A DNA stretch of 64,000 nucleotides from Jaapia argillacea MUCL 33604. Its lineage: Eukaryota > Basidiomycota > Agaricomycetes > Jaapiales > Jaapiaceae. The first letter of the stretch is position 1. Each line of letters opens with the position of its first letter. Of this stretch, positions 1-11,528 are shown in pieces. The notes under the pieces were generated by a model. The model was given only the letters and a program-made list of their open reading frames with translations. It was not told where the DNA came from and made no database searches. Made by a program: the position numbers and the translations under genes. The stretch is from NCBI GenBank assembly GCA_000697665.1, contig KL197719.1:58682-122681 (forward strand). Reading direction: 5' to 3'.

Positions 1-453
1 GAAACACCAGATGCATTTTGTACAAAGCAGTCTAGTACTATCCTCCAGTATTTATACATGTCAGTTTGTGGTTCATTATCCCCATTATTGTACAATAGTT
101 TACCAGGACCCCTCCACTGAGGAATTGTAGGAGGAGGATGATGAACTGGATGTGTACAGGGCGTGTGGGTGGAATGATCGCAGATCCTGACTGTGTTGGT
201 ATCGTAGAGTGAGTAGGGTTGGTAAGAGCTTGTCCAAGTGTTATGAGCACCTTAGCATTAGCGTAAGGTAGCAAATAAGGCTTGTAAGTCTTTTGGGTAT
301 TTCTTGCTAACTAGTACTCAGGCTATGATCTTGAGGCAATAGAGGATGACAAGAATGAGAGAACCAGTTGAAGGATACAACTAAAGCACTGTATTGTTCA
401 AGTGGACAAGCTACTGAATACAAAGTAGGTAGGTGTCCTTATATACTACAGGA

Positions 454-690
454 ACAATGGGATATTGAACAATGTACTATAGACAATAATAAACAAGACA
501 ATGTCTAAGGACAATGGTGAGCGAGTTAAGGTTCAGAACAATGACAATGAACAATGAAGATAGAATAATGAAATGGAGAACAATGGTGAGGCTGTACAAG
601 GCTGTACCAGACGAGTCATTGGATGCTATAAATAGTACAAGGTCCAAGATAAGATAATGTCTGAGATAAGATAGGATAAGATAAGATAAG
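454..690. repeat. ACAATG and GATAAG motif clusters
   Basis: ACAATG occurs eight times between 454 and 585 (starts 454, 469, 498, 511, 538, 544, 551, 580). It is followed by five GATAAG words between 648 and 690. ACAATG fits the core bound by HMG-box proteins and GATAAG fits GATA factors; both are established consensus motifs. The cluster lies just beyond the 3' end of the minus-strand gene at 702-2823, so a promoter role for that gene is not expected. It may simply be low-complexity sequence. Confidence 0.4.
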
Positions 691-701
691 ATGAAAGGAT
701 G

Positions 702-2823
702 CTAAGTATCATAGACAAGGGAAATGATACGAAAGCAAATGAAGTCCAATAAAAGAATGAAAACAACAGTAAATATACAAGTCCAGATGTGTTCACAACA
801 CATGGAACCAGATTCCAGTTCTTCTTCATTATCCATCAGCTTTGACATCTGTGCATCTTTCAACAATTCAGTCAACTCATCACCACTTACACCAGGATCA
901 ATACCTTTGAGTGGCTGAATTCTAGCATCTACAATCTGTGGTTTCTTGGAATGCGCAACAGGGGAGATCTCCATGTCTAGAGTATGTAGAGATTCAGAGA
1001 TATTCATTTGACAGTTGCTGGTTTTGTGATAACTCACTGCTGGCCTCCTTCAAATCTGAGGACTCATTGTTTTGCTGTGTGAATAACTGGATGTAAGGTC
1101 GATCCAATGGAATATTTGCATCCTCATCTAACTCATCTAACTCGTCTCCCTCCCCGCTGTTCTGGATGTTGGCAAGATCAATGAGTTTTTTGAAAGTTGG
1201 GCCTTCATCGTCCATAGATTCATTGGGATTTCCTGTGGATGGGGAGTAGTATGATGGCATAAGTGAGTCTGCTGGAGGAGTTGTCGATGGCGATGAATGC
1301 TGGGATATTTCTGGTGTTAATGCAATGTCTGGCCTTGTTGTGGTGGAGGGCACGTCGAGTTCTTGATCGGTCCATTGAATTGTGCTTGTAGATGGCTCGC
1401 CACTTCCAGAGGGGGTGGGTTCGACTTTCTTCGCTTCAGATTGGGTATTGCTTAATGTTGGTTTTTTGGCCGGAAGACGAATGGTGAACTTGGCAGCTGT
1501 GTTCCTCTGATCTGTCAGGTTGTCAATTGACTCGTCACCAGATTCAAGTGTCAATAGTGTTGGATCTGATAGTATTTGTTTTACATCTACCCACCTCATT
1601 AGATTGATATTGATATTTTAATATTGTTCACTCACCAACTTTCTGAGATCGAGACCCTTTCTTCTTTGCTGGTTTGAAGTCAATGACTATGTATCAGTCG
1701 TGATTAGTTCATTTGTTCATGGGTTCTTTTTCAAATGTCTCACCTTTCACTTGTGTCTTTCATCTACGGGAGGTACTTGTTTGCACATGGTTTTGTTCTA
1801 TATTGTAGTGCCATTAGTGCTGTCTTTATGAAGAATGGTTAATTGAATCAACTTTACCTTCATTGTCAGATGGTTCTGCAGGTGGCTCTTCATCGACTTC
1901 ATCCTCAGATATTTCTTTCTTGGCTTTAGCCTTTCCCTTTCCCATGGAGCGACCGTGTTTCTTGGCACCAGCCATTTGTTCTTCCACGACATCATCTCCA
2001 CCCAACACTTCAGCTTCCTCCACAGATTTGTGTTTTGCCACCCTTCCAGATTTCTTTTTTGAAGATTTGGGTGGTGGTGGTGCATGTCGTTCTCGATCCT
2101 CTTCAATGAACCGTTGCACTATCTTGACATATTTGATTCGGTCACTCTGACATGTGAACTTCATATCGCGAGTGGCGTTCTTGAGACGACTGTAGTGGGT
2201 GCAATCCAGTAGAGCAAAATGTCCCCAATCTAATACCATAATGGTTAGTTTCTCGCATCAAGAAGATGGTTCGACTTACCAAGTGTGAAAGGATCAGCAC
2301 CGAGATCAATTTGGTGTATGCGATCTTTCTTCAACTCAGCATCTGCCATTGCTGGAATGTGAGGCACCCCAAAGAATTCCCGAGTGAGGAACTTGTTGAA
2401 GAAGGAGCATCTCCACTTGGTGCTCATCTGATCTGATGAGTAGGCCTTGACCGCCATTGCCAAGAATTGTTGCATAACCTTTGTGAAGTACATGGATAGC
2501 TTGTCCCACCCGGAAGTACTGACCGATTCCCAATCTTTGTGCAAGTGGTGCCATAGCAGGCCATAGGTGTGAACGTGATTGACATAACAGATGTGTGGAA
2601 CGTACAATGATGGAATGAGACTGTCTTTGTATTTGTGACAAGCTCGGAACCTGAATGGCTCCTTGACAACAAGATCCAAATATTCCATGATCGCAACGAA
2701 GCCTGGATCGTCCATCTGGACAGTGGTGTATAGGACATTGCAGTCTGAGTTGTAGGGAGTATCTGAGAGGTTTTCTGGAAATTCAGGGCTGGGAATGGCT
2801 ATGGTCTTGCGTCTGGGAGGCAT
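702..2823 (-). CDS. Uncharacterised multi-exon protein
   Basis: I do not recognise the family. The likely start is the ATG at 2823 (MPPRRKTIAIPS...), in a basic context. The first exon runs to 2280 and joins exon 2 (2229-1858) across a clear 50-nt intron (2279-2230), giving ...GADPFTL-DWGHFALLDCTHYS. Exon 2 ends in a Lys/Glu-rich tail. At least one small exon lies near 1690-1635, then a Ser/Pro/acidic exon from about 1598 to 1038. A GTGAGT/CTAG intron at 1037-977 leads to a last exon ending at 702, whose tail contains a hydrophobic run of about 20 residues (near 800-735). The gene is divergent from the unknown gene starting at 2996. Exon borders between 1857 and 1598 are uncertain. It could be a host orphan or an accessory gene of a mobile element. 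Confidence 0.45.
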
Positions 2824-2995
2824 GTTGAATGGGATGATTTGCGTTGGACTTGAATTACAATTACTGGAATGAGTACAATCCTGACACCACACGCCTATAC
2901 ACATTGCTTCAAATCCGTGCAAACCTTATTTGTTTGGTTCCTGCCTGTTTTCATCATCCCTTAGCTTTCTACTGTTAACGTTCCTTGCTTTTATT

Positions 2996-5339
2996 ATGAG
3001 TGGTGCTTTTGGTGCAAGATATGGCAATCCACCTCGCTCTGTTCAACCAGTATCCAAATTGAACAAGAAAGCCCCTGCTGCAGATGCTAGCGTGCGGTCT
3101 GTTCATGCAACTGCTGTAACTCTTAATCCTCGAGGTAAGTTTTGTGTTGGAAGTTTTTTGATGCATCTTCTTATGTTTTGGTCATCCAATGGAAGGTGGC
3201 AATATGAACAATATATCTTTGGGCCCATTTGATGATGTAGACGACGAGAGCACAATTGCATTGGACCAAGAAGTCTTACACCAACTGGATACCGATAGTT
3301 TTGAGACAGGTTTGTTCCCATTGCTTAACCATTGGTCTATCACTGAACTGGTTGTTTCAGTCAGAGCCAGGGTGGAAGAGTTTACTCTGTATTACAAGGA
3401 CAAGGTATTGAAAGATGCTGTTAAATTGGTATGTTCTGATCCCTTATTTATTCGTCACGAATTGATCGACTGACTGTATTGTTCTTTAGGCAAATGTTTT
3501 CATTGAGGTAGTATTCCGCTGTCTCGTAGTATCGTTGGAGCCACGTTGATGAATCACATAGGCTTGTTGGGCCTGTGGAGACGTTGGCGACATTGTTGTT
3601 TGCTTTGGTTGTCAGGCGAGACTTTGTCTCACAAGGGCTCCCACATTGTCTGGTTGTGTTTTACCTATTGCCGGTTTTGATTGTAATTGTTTCTCTTGTC
3701 CGTTATGCCACATGCTTGCTCAAATGTTCCCTCTGGTGCCTCATTTCAAATTCACTCCATTCTCATGTTTGACGTAGCTTTACAGTATGAAATCATTCAT
3801 ACCAAATATGAGCGATATGTTTTCCAGAAGCAATGCATTCCCACAGCTGTGATCACCTTAAATCATGGTATTCGAAGTGCAATCTTGCGCCACCTCACCT
3901 ACTTGACTGTTGCTGGTGAGTATCGTTTCAGTCCATCAATGGTAAGTTTGCTTTTTGAACAGACTATTTGTTTATTCTCTTACATCTCGGATCTTGTTAG
4001 CTTTACTGGATGGACCTTACGCTTGCCCACAACACACTCAAGGGTGATAAAGTTGGCGATGATGTTTGATGTTTGATGTCGCTCCATAAGCAGTCCCACT
4101 TCTTCATCATTTTTGACACCCACTCTGACACCTCCACAGGAAATCTTGTATTTGGTGGTACTCCACAAAAGGGATTCCTTTCAGCTCGCACATCTGAGGT
4201 CAGTGGATTTTTTTCATTTTCTGTGAACGTGAACCAATCTGATTGGTGATTACAAGGTGATGGAGGCTTTTATTGGACCTAACTTCATTGATGCACTGCC
4301 TGGCATGACTGGCATCAAAGGGTGCTTTTTCTTAACTTGCAGCCCCCTTTTGTCTGTATCAAGTTCACGTTTGGCACTTGAAGATCTGGTGAAGATGTGT
4401 GTATCTGTCTTTTAATGGAAGATTATGATGTTGATAATTTCATATTGTTTCAGGAATCATTTTTCGTACATGATTGTGTTTTGCAGCGGGTCTGTTGTCC
4501 CAAGCAATGTTGTGCTCAATCTTGCCAAGACTATCACCAATTCCATTGTTTATCCCACTGACATTTTTTCTGCTGTTGAAACAGGCTTTGCTGCCAACAT
4601 GCGAGCTTTGATCCACACACCCATTGCCGTGATTACTAAGCATACAAAGCATATTGTCGACAACGTATCCAAAAAAGAAAACCCGTCAACTGTGGATTCC
4701 AATCGGTCCTCATCGGTTTCTATTGATGTTGCGTCCACTCCTGCCATCAGCCAATCATCTTTGGGTGCTCCCTCCCCATCTGAATCTACCTCGACATCAA
4801 AACATACCAAAATGAGGTATCCAATCAAATCAAAGGCATCGACTGCTACACCATCTTCCACAGTTCCTTTTGCCAAGGTCAAAATGATTGATGTCGTTGA
4901 GACTTGCATGCTTGTATTTTCTGACTTGCATCTTCGTCCATACAGTATTCCAGCACCACCTTGTCCCTCTTTGGGCTGCAAGCAGAGTTTGCTCCACATT
5001 TACTCTCACATGAAGAAGGCTGGAAAGACATACAGGTTCCAATGGATCTGTGATCTATGCTGATTATCGACTGATTGGCTGGATAAACCAGAGTGGGTTT
5101 CATCCATGTCAATCACGTACTTATGCCAGCATTATTGGATCCCCTATCCCATTCCAACTCTCCCATATATTTGGAAAACTGGTGAGGAACACCAAGTGGA
5201 GACCACCGCTCTCCAAGCTGCAGCCAAAGCTGTGAGGAAAGCTGCGAAGCGGGGTAGACATTTTGGTTGTGTTCATGGTGACGAATTGGTGCCCATGGCG
5301 GTCGATGTTTCCAGAGATGATATGGATGTGATCGATTAA
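2996..5339 (+). CDS. Uncharacterised multi-exon protein, one in-frame TGA
   Basis: Family not recognised. Exon 1 starts at ATG 2996 (MSGAFGARYGNPPRS...) and ends at 3134 before GTAAGT. Further exon-like stretches lie at about 3196-3308, 3361-3428 and 3765-3915 (FDVALQYEIIHTKYERYVF...), and one or more near 4000-4200. The long last exon starts at about 4486 after TTTTGCAG. It encodes a region with two HTPIAVITKH-like hydrophobic turns, then a Ser/Thr-rich linker and a Cys-containing block (CPSLGCKQSLL...). The frame of this exon stays open from 4486 to 5339 except for one TGA at 5061, where CGA would be a single C-to-T change away. The gene is therefore probably decayed, like the Helitron in the same compartment. 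Internal exon junctions are not settled. Confidence 0.4.
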
Positions 5340-5659
5340 TACTTGATTTTGGATTGTCATAACAGACTTCTCCTTTTGTACAATGTATTGTGCTGTTCAG
5401 GGGCCTGGTTTGATTCTTTAACTGCTGCACCGAAACATTTAAGAAGATATTGGTCCATATCAACGGGTTTTGGAGGTTATTCAGTTCTTGATTGCAAGGA
5501 TATACATTGAGATAATAAATGACTGTTTGATTCAGAACATTAACTACATTTGAAAGTCATCTAATCAGATACTAACAGCTTTCCTGGCAGATGTTGATGC
5601 CAGCAAAACATAGCGCTTGGTGGTACCTAAGGAGAAATCTACTTACTATGTAAAAAAGA

Positions 5660-7075
5660 ACTTACCTGATGGTTGAGAAGACATTGTTCGCTGATGTTAT
5701 GCGGAACTGAACAACCTCTCAAGAGGATGTCTCTCATGAGCATTGGGTTGTTCACGGTCGTTCTATTGCAACCCACTGAGATATCCATCAAAGGATATCC
5801 CACTCCACACCAACTGAGTGTGAATGGAGGTGCGGGAGCCAGCGAAATGGAAGCTCGATGATAACCAAGAAGAAATTCACTGACCATGAAGAAAAACCTA
5901 CCAGATCGTTGAGAAGTTGTATTTTGCCGGCGTTAAGCAGAACTGAACACCCTCTCAAGAGGATGTCCCCTGTGAGCAGTGGGTTGCTCACAGTCGTTCT
6001 ATTGCAACCCACCGAGATGTCCATCAAAGGATATCCCACTCCACACCAACTGAGCGTGGATGGAGGTGCAGGCGCCAGCGAAACAAAAGCTCAATGATAA
6101 CCAAGAACAAATTCACTTACCATGGAGAAAACCCACTTGATGGTTGAGACATTGTATATCGCCGGCGTCAAGCAGAACTGAACACCCTCTCAAGAGGATG
6201 TCCCCCATGAGCAGTGGGTTGCTCATGGTCGTTCTATTGCAACCCGCTGAGATATCCATCAAAGGATATCCCACTCCACACCAACTGAGTGTGGATGGAG
6301 GTGCGGGTGCCAGCGAAAACCACTCGCTGGTAACCAATAAGAAATTCACTTACTGAGGAAAAAAACCTCCCTGATCATTGAGAAGTCATTGCTCACCAGC
6401 ACTAAGCAGAACTGAACACCCTTTCAAGAGGATGTCCCCCGTGAGCAGTGGGTTGCTCACGGTTGTTCTATTGCAACCCACTGAGATATCCATCAAAGGA
6501 TATCCCACTCCACGCCAGCTGAGTGTGGATGGAGGTGCGGGTGCCAGCAAAACGAAAGCTCAATGATAACCAAGAAGAAATTCACTTACCGTGAAGAAAA
6601 ACCTACCAGATCGTTGAGAAGTTGTATTTCGCCAGCGTTAAGCAGAACTGAACACCCTCTCAAGAGGATGTCCCCCGTGAGCAGTGGGTTGCTCACAGTC
6701 GTTCTATTGCAACCTGCCGAGATATCCATTGAAGGATATCCCACTCCACACCAACTGAGCATGGATGGAGGTGCAGGTGCCAGTGAAACGAAACACTCGC
6801 TGGTAACCAAGAATAACTTCAGTTACTGTGTAGAAAAAACTTACTGGATCGTTGAGAAGATATATTTTGCTGGCACTAAGCAGAACTAAACACCCTCTCA
6901 AGAGGATGTTGCCCATGAGCAGTGGGTTGCTCACGGTCGTTCTATTGCAACCCACTGAGATATCCATCAAAGGATATCCCACTCCACGCCAGCTGGGTGT
7001 GGATGGAGGTGCAGGCGCCGCAAATCGAAATGCTCGATGATAACCAACAAGAAATTCACTTACTGTGAATGGGGG
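5660..7075. repeat. Six tandem ~235-bp units with conserved hairpins
   Basis: The word GAACTGAAC or a close variant recurs at 5704, 5940, 6175, 6409, 6645 and 6883, giving a period of 234-238 bp. Each unit holds, in order: a short CCTCT/AGAGG stem; a GTGAGCA/TGCTCAC stem around the loop GTGGGT; a GATATCC/GGATATC stem around a six-base loop; and a CCACAC/GTGTGG-type stem. The second stem changes on both arms together in some units. Short reading frames exist on both strands and are shared between units simply because the units are copies. On the minus strand a GTAAGT-like word recurs near the end of most units. Function is unknown: a structured transcript, a satellite or a repeated exon are all possible. 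Confidence 0.85.
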
Positions 7076-9228
7076 TCTTACCTGCACATCAGAACAGCAG
7101 GATGGAACATCGCAGCCAGGATAGAAAGCACTTACAGGAATGTGACAGTTTTGTCAATGCTGGTCAACCACGTAGGGACTTCCCCACCTACCTGAACATT
7201 TTGACAGCATTACCTGTAATTGTTTTCTCTAATTATGAGAGGGTGTTGCCATTGGCACATAAATGCAGTTAGAAAAGAAATGAGAAACCTGACTTATGCT
7301 GAATACGGCAAGTCTGAGGTAAAGTTGTCAAACTAGATCTCAACAGCCTCATGGATATCACGCTGGCCTAGAATGTGATGGAGCGTGACACAATGCAATT
7401 CACACGTTGTCGGGCATGTGAAGTGTGCTTGTGAGTTCTGAGATGAACCCTCAGGCTATTCATGCGCTGCTCCAGGTCAGTCTTTAGACCAGGAGACTTA
7501 GAATTCAGGAGCAAATGTGATTCTCGGATACTGTGTGAGGTAATATTGATCCCGGGATGCTTCTGGCAATCAAATCGAAGCTTCTATTGATTAACTCGAG
7601 TGTACTGTGCTACTGAGTGATTTCTGGTACAAATATATGGGTTTTGAGTGGTTTTCTGCTGCTGGCAGTGGGTAAGGATTGTAGGTGGAAGCTGCTGGTG
7701 GATTAGGTGAGTAATCTGTACTCTACTACAGGCTTAAATACCCTACATGATAGACTGTGCAATAAATATGAGAAAATAGATCGAGAATAGAATAAATGTC
7801 TTTGTCCAATAAAAACCCTTGCCAGATGGGAAGATCAAGTCCGGCTCCTGATGGCTGTGTTGTGCATAGGTTTCCGCAGTATAAATGCAGCCTTGGCATA
7901 GCCAGGAGGTAGCCGCCGTGACAGTCCTCTGGATTTTTGGAATGATCTGGGTCTGATTGTTTGATATGGTATGCCTAAGTTAGCTTTGGCCATGTGGGGT
8001 GACATCATTAGTCTGGACGTGTCTCTTGCCATGTGGGATGAGGTCATAGGCCTGGAAGGATTCTGTGAGGTTGTTGTATTGGTTCCTTGGTTCGATGTGT
8101 GATTGCTGCTTGTCACTTTGTTGTTTCTTGTCCTGTTATTCTGCATCTTTGTCTAAGGCAGTCAGAGAGTCCTTGCATTTGGGAGACAGGCACAGGATGG
8201 TATATGCAACGAGTATACGACAAGGTTTTGTTGTGGGTTATAGTTACAGGTTACATGAGACTCGGGTGGGTGACTAAAGGGGTTTGAGGATGTCCAGTAT
8301 TCATGTATATAAGATGTGCGAATGGGGGACATGGTACGGTGATAGGAGGAAGAAAAGCGTATATGACTGTTGTCCGTTGGTCAAGCATAAGGAAAGGGAG
8401 GGGGAAGAGGTCCAACGGTGAGCACTGCAACAAATCTTGACAAGGTGGCAGAAAAACATATGTTCAGGCAAGGGACCATTGGGTCGCCTGACAATGTACC
8501 GTACTGCTCCATCCATCCAGCGACACAAGGCAATTCACCTGTACCGAACTTATCAGCCAGCCATCCATGAAACCATGAGTGTTGAGACTGGGAAACGAGT
8601 TGAACATGTTCGGTATTTATGCAGTATTTGGCTGTATTTGTCAATGTCAGGATTTTTCTGATTAGGTGGAAACACACGTCCAATCACGGTTGCAGGTCTC
8701 CTTGACGATGGAAAGGGAGCTGTCTCCTGATGCCACCTCCTTAATCCTTCCATGCCTTAAGTCTTATCAGTCTTGAGGTGCTGCTTCCCGAAACCCTTGC
8801 CAACAACAAAGTTTTTTGCATTGATTAATGTATTGTCCAATGTGACCAATGGCTCAAATTTATAAGTAATTGCAGGATACATGTAAATGATATCATACAG
8901 GCAAAAAATCCATATTAAACAAGCTGATATTCAGTCTACTGCATCAGAGTGACAGAGGTGGGATGGTTGTAAATGGGAGTGATAATAGTGAAGTCTACAC
9001 CTGTGTCCTGTATTGATCATGTCGTAGGTTGTAGGACATGAATGCGTTGAATATAAACAACGCATGTAGCCAGTGTAGCTGCCTGGGTTGTTCGTGGGGG
9101 GGGGGGGTGATGGGTGTCAGGTCGGGTTCATTCGTGGCTAGGAATGGGTATGGTGGTGGTGGGGCCAGGACTTCATGGTGCGAGAGTGGTACATGGGAGT
9201 GGGGGTGAGGTTGTTGGGGTGGTCCAAG
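7076..9228. other. No supported gene
   Basis: About 2.15 kb without a convincing gene. Reading frames are short (up to 103 codons) and lack recognisable motifs. A run of 13 G lies near 9095. The stretch 7835-8146 read on the minus strand is unusually Ser/Thr/Asn/Arg-rich and looks like translated repeat rather than protein. Confidence 0.5.
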
Positions 9229-10980
9229 GTTCTATAAATCTAAAAAAGCAAATAAGTCAATAATGAACAAAGAATGAATTGTTCTTACTTACCTTGAGGT
9301 CCTGACCTCCTCCTGCTACTCTCCTAACATACCACTACCTTCATATATTGAACACGCTTCATTGAAAACGCTTGATTGATAATGAACACAGGGTGTTTGA
9401 GTCGAGATCAGAGGGGTGGTGACGGCTGTGAAGTCGAAGATTGGAATGAAACCAACAGTGTCAAGTGCACGTCGGCTTCGTATGAGGTGTAGTAGATAAA
9501 TATAAAACAAGAAAACCTACCACGAATGCTCTTGCGGCATTCATGATGGTTTGGAAAGTGGAGGTCAGGGTGGCCAAAGTCAAGTTTACAAACAAGGCTG
9601 TTGGCAAGAGAGGGTTGGTAGCAGTCGAGAGTAAGATGAAAATAAACAAGTCAGGCCGCTGTGATGGCAGCCTGACTTGTTCTGGATGAGGAAGGTGGTG
9701 TGGGGGTGTGTGTGAACAGCTTTGGGTGTCTCAAAAGGGCTTTTGGGTAGTGGCACTGTCTTGAAATGTGCTGGAGCGATTGGGGAGGTGGGGATGAGGT
9801 GGTTGGGCTGATAGAAAGTACTGAAAGGGAAAAAAAGAGCAAATTAGTAAATATAATGTTTAGAATCGAATGTTTACTTACAAGGCACCCATTTACTCAC
9901 CCTGTGACTCCTCTTAAACTTCACTACAGCCCTAAACAGAACAGCACTTGTTAAGGACAAGGGTGTGATTCTTTGAAGCAAGGGGGGGTGAAACCAAGTG
10001 GTGGGTGCAAAGTTGAAAAAACGAATGAAACCAACGGTGCAAAGCGTGCGCAAGCTTCGCAAGATATGGGGTAGTTTCAAATAACACGAAAGAACCAATC
10101 ACAAATGCTCTTGCGGCGTTCGTGATGGTTCAAAGGAGGCGGAGGTGGCATTGGCTGAAGGCAAGTTTGTGGGGGGGGTTTAGATGAGGCTGGTGGTGGG
10201 AAAGGGTCAGTAGGGGTCGCGAGAGTGATAGATAACAGAAAGGAAACAAGTCAGGCTGCCTTCATGGCGGCCTGACTTGTTCTTGGGGAGGGAGGTCGTG
10301 TGGTAGGCAGGGGAGCTTGGGCAAGGCTTCAGGTGCTTTGAATGGGTGCATGGGCTGTGGCGCTGTCTCTCAGTGAGACAGGATGGGAGGAGGTGGTGGG
10401 GATGAGGTGGTAGGGTTGGTAGAAAAGTCTGAAAGTGAAAAAAAAATCGAATAAGTCAATATAATATTTAGGATCGATTTTTTTACTTACTGTGGACCCG
10501 TGTACTCGTCCTGTAACTCCCCCTTAATCCTTCAATACATCCTAATGATGAATGCCCATCATATTGGACGTGGGCAAGGGCATTTGAGGCGAGTGGGGTT
10601 GAGTTGGTTGGTGAGGATGCGAAGTCGAAAATGCAAGTGAAAACAGTGCCCTCAGTGAGGGTGCCAGTTCGTGTGAGGTCAGGGGTAATGGCAGAAGCAA
10701 GAAATAACCCATTGCAATCGCTACAAAAGTGATCACAAGGGTGGTAAGAGAGGGGGAGGGGATGGGCCACATTTGAGTTTGCAGCTCGGGAGGTGGGCGC
10801 GCTGGTGTGATATGCAATGAGCAGTGGTGAGGTTCTCTAACGTTCTTGAGGGGCAAGGATTTGTTTGGATGGATGGGTGGAGGTGCTCGAAAGATGCTAA
10901 ATTCGAAAATATCAGAGTTAGTGATAAATGGACAAGAAATCAAATCTTATTTACCTGGCTCTCTGGGACGTCAAGCTTAA
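9229..10980. repeat. Degenerate ~600-bp tandem repeat (three copies)
   Basis: Three related blocks start near 9229, 9826 and 10435. Each opens with an A-rich stretch followed by CTTAC (a donor-like word on the minus strand), and each carries a related minus-strand exon-like reading, for example RALDTVGFIPIFDF against RTLCTVGFIRFFNF. The first two blocks each contain a perfect 12-bp inverted repeat AACAAGTCAGGC/GCCTGACTTGTT, at 9645-9656 with 9670-9681 and at 10245-10256 with 10270-10281, exactly 600 bp apart. The third block lacks it. This may be a repeated exon of an unknown minus-strand gene or non-coding satellite-like DNA. Confidence 0.65.
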
Positions 10981-11528
10981 GCCCAGCTAAACTACTAATG
11001 GGTTTGGCGTCCACGGTCACTGTCATGCTTTGCAAACATAAAGAAAACAGTTTTCAGTGTAACGACACACAACGTGGGCCATTGCCAACATATACAACCA
11101 ACCTGAACTTGAAAGACTTACTGAGGTCCACCTCCTTTGTTCAGGAATCACATAACAGAAAAAGTGGACGGCCAGAAGATCCAGATAGTGTGCAGATATA
11201 CTAGAGGGGTCTTCGCCGTCATTGTTAATGGTGAGGAACCTTCCGTAACTCGGTGTGACAAAGTGTGATATTTCCCTTAAACGGCGTACCATGGTGGTTA
11301 CCTGAGGACCACGGCGCCAGGGACCTCTGGTTACTCACTCAAACCATACCAATCAGTTTTGTTCCAAGCAATAACAAGGTGAATTTGACTTGAAGCTTAC
11401 TGTCTTCTCTAGTTATAAGCTAAGGCTTCGCAGGAAGTGGGTTCAATATCAATAAACCGTTGTTAAACTACTTGATGAACAGTTGGTGATTTTTTGGCCT
11501 ATACTGTACAAACCTCCCATGAACTACA

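Noticed and set aside
5660-7075. CRISPR-like array
   Set aside because: Units are ~235 bp, repeat along their whole length and have no short repeat-unique spacer pattern; the sequence is eukaryotic.
7500-8900. Possible LTR-type remnant
   Set aside because: No paired terminal repeats, primer-binding site or retroelement coding similarity could be seen.
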